64,000 bases of DNA from Tigheibacillus halophilus (GTDB lineage: Bacteria > Bacillota > Bacilli > Bacillales > Amphibacillaceae): positions 186,001-250,000 of the forward strand of contig NZ_JBHUIZ010000015.1 in the NCBI RefSeq assembly GCF_042683165.1. Reading direction: 5' to 3'. The notes under the pieces were generated by a model. That model saw only the letters and a list, made by a program, of their open reading frames with translations. It was not told where the DNA came from and searched no databases. Both the position numbers and the translations under genes were made by a program. Positions 63,784 through 64,000 of the stretch are shown here, piece by piece. How positions within the stretch are numbered: position 1 is the stretch's first letter; every line of letters starts with the position of its first letter.

Positions 63784-64000
63784 AGATGGATGCTGATGAT
63801 GTCGTTCCTATTTCCCACATGATCATATAAAGAGGTATTTCCCAGCAAAACGGTTTTTCGGGTCTTAAGGTGCTTTTTAGCTGTGCTCGTTAAAAATGGA
63901 TTTGGTCTGGTTGTAGTCAAACCAATCATGACGGCATTACAGAAAGCAGATGCGGCTTAACCGTTATAAAGCCGGGACGGCATTTTTGGAGGGAAAGAGA
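63784..64000 (+). other. Tail of the window without a confirmed gene
   Basis: A short open stretch at about 63848-63960 (VLVKNGFGLVVVKPIMTALQ, then KADAA and a stop) has no start codon with a ribosome site and may be a relic of a lost gene. A small GCCG-GGA-CGGC hairpin followed by ATTTTT near 63970-63987 could be a terminator. Confidence 0.3.

Noticed and set aside
1..64000. CRISPR arrays, tRNA or rRNA genes, prophage or intact insertion sequences
   Set aside because: Looked for regular repeats, tRNA-like cloverleaf ends and transposase motifs on both strands and saw none.

Overview
The window looks like the chromosome of a low-to-moderate GC Gram-positive of the Bacillaceae, probably a salt-tolerant genus near Oceanobacillus, Virgibacillus or Lentibacillus. 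This is inferred from strong AGGAGG-type ribosome sites, frequent TTG and GTG starts, cre-like operators, intrinsic terminators, lipoprotein signals, a PrsA-type foldase, a TasA/camelysin relic and a LevR-type sigma-54 activator. No rRNA, tRNA, CRISPR, phage or intact insertion sequence was seen. Nearly everything is uptake and catabolism of small organic molecules, in self-contained blocks of regulator, transporter and enzymes.

Layout: (1) 0-8 kb, a molybdenum hydroxylase operon (large, CoxG-like, FAD and 2Fe-2S subunits) with an acyl-CoA ligase and an enoyl-CoA hydratase, then a BenE-type transporter. (2) 8-12 kb, a relic-bearing gap, then a ureohydrolase and a GltS-like symporter divergent from a LysR regulator. 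(3) 12-15.6 kb, a decayed block: frameshifted MocR/PdxR regulator, frameshifted M20 carbamoyl-amino-acid hydrolase/allantoate amidohydrolase, truncated hydantoinase B. (4) 16-19 kb, an SSS symporter and a Gfo/Idh/MocA dehydrogenase. (5) 19-26 kb, a MarR regulator, a complete oligopeptide-type ABC transporter and an M24 peptidase-like enzyme with altered metal ligands. (6) 26.5-32 kb, an RpiR regulator, a fructose-type PTS and a GH38 alpha-mannosidase, resembling the MngA/MngB mannosylglycerate system. (7) 32.8-39 kb, a BglG-type PTS-controlled activator, an ascorbate-type PTS (IIA, IIB, IIC) and transketolase. (8) 39-42.8 kb, a GntR regulator, a DUF2848-like protein, a nitrilase-superfamily amidase and an MHS transporter. 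(9) 43-50.3 kb, a LevR-type sigma-54 activator, a consensus -24/-12 promoter, a mannose-type PTS (IIA, IIB, IIC, IID), a SIS-domain deglycase-like protein and a HAD hydrolase. (10) 51-54.5 kb, a YtcJ-like amidohydrolase with a DUF3311 protein and an SSS symporter. (11) 55-63.8 kb, three consecutive exported hydrolases (X-Pro dipeptidyl-peptidase-like, immune-inhibitor-A-like M6 protease, gamma-glutamyltransferase) sharing one helical module, a TasA/camelysin remnant and a frameshifted prsA.

The most interesting items are the exported peptidase trio joined by a common FIMAH-like module, including a gamma-glutamyltransferase with a large jelly-roll-like insertion; the sigma-54 promoter that coincides with the right arm and U-tract of a terminator hairpin; and several catabolic blocks whose substrate is not evident (the Mo-hydroxylase/CoA block, the DUF2848/nitrilase block and the Ula-type PTS/transketolase block). 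Gene decay is concentrated at 12-15.6 kb and 62.5-63.8 kb. All identifications rest on reading the sequence; no database search was possible.
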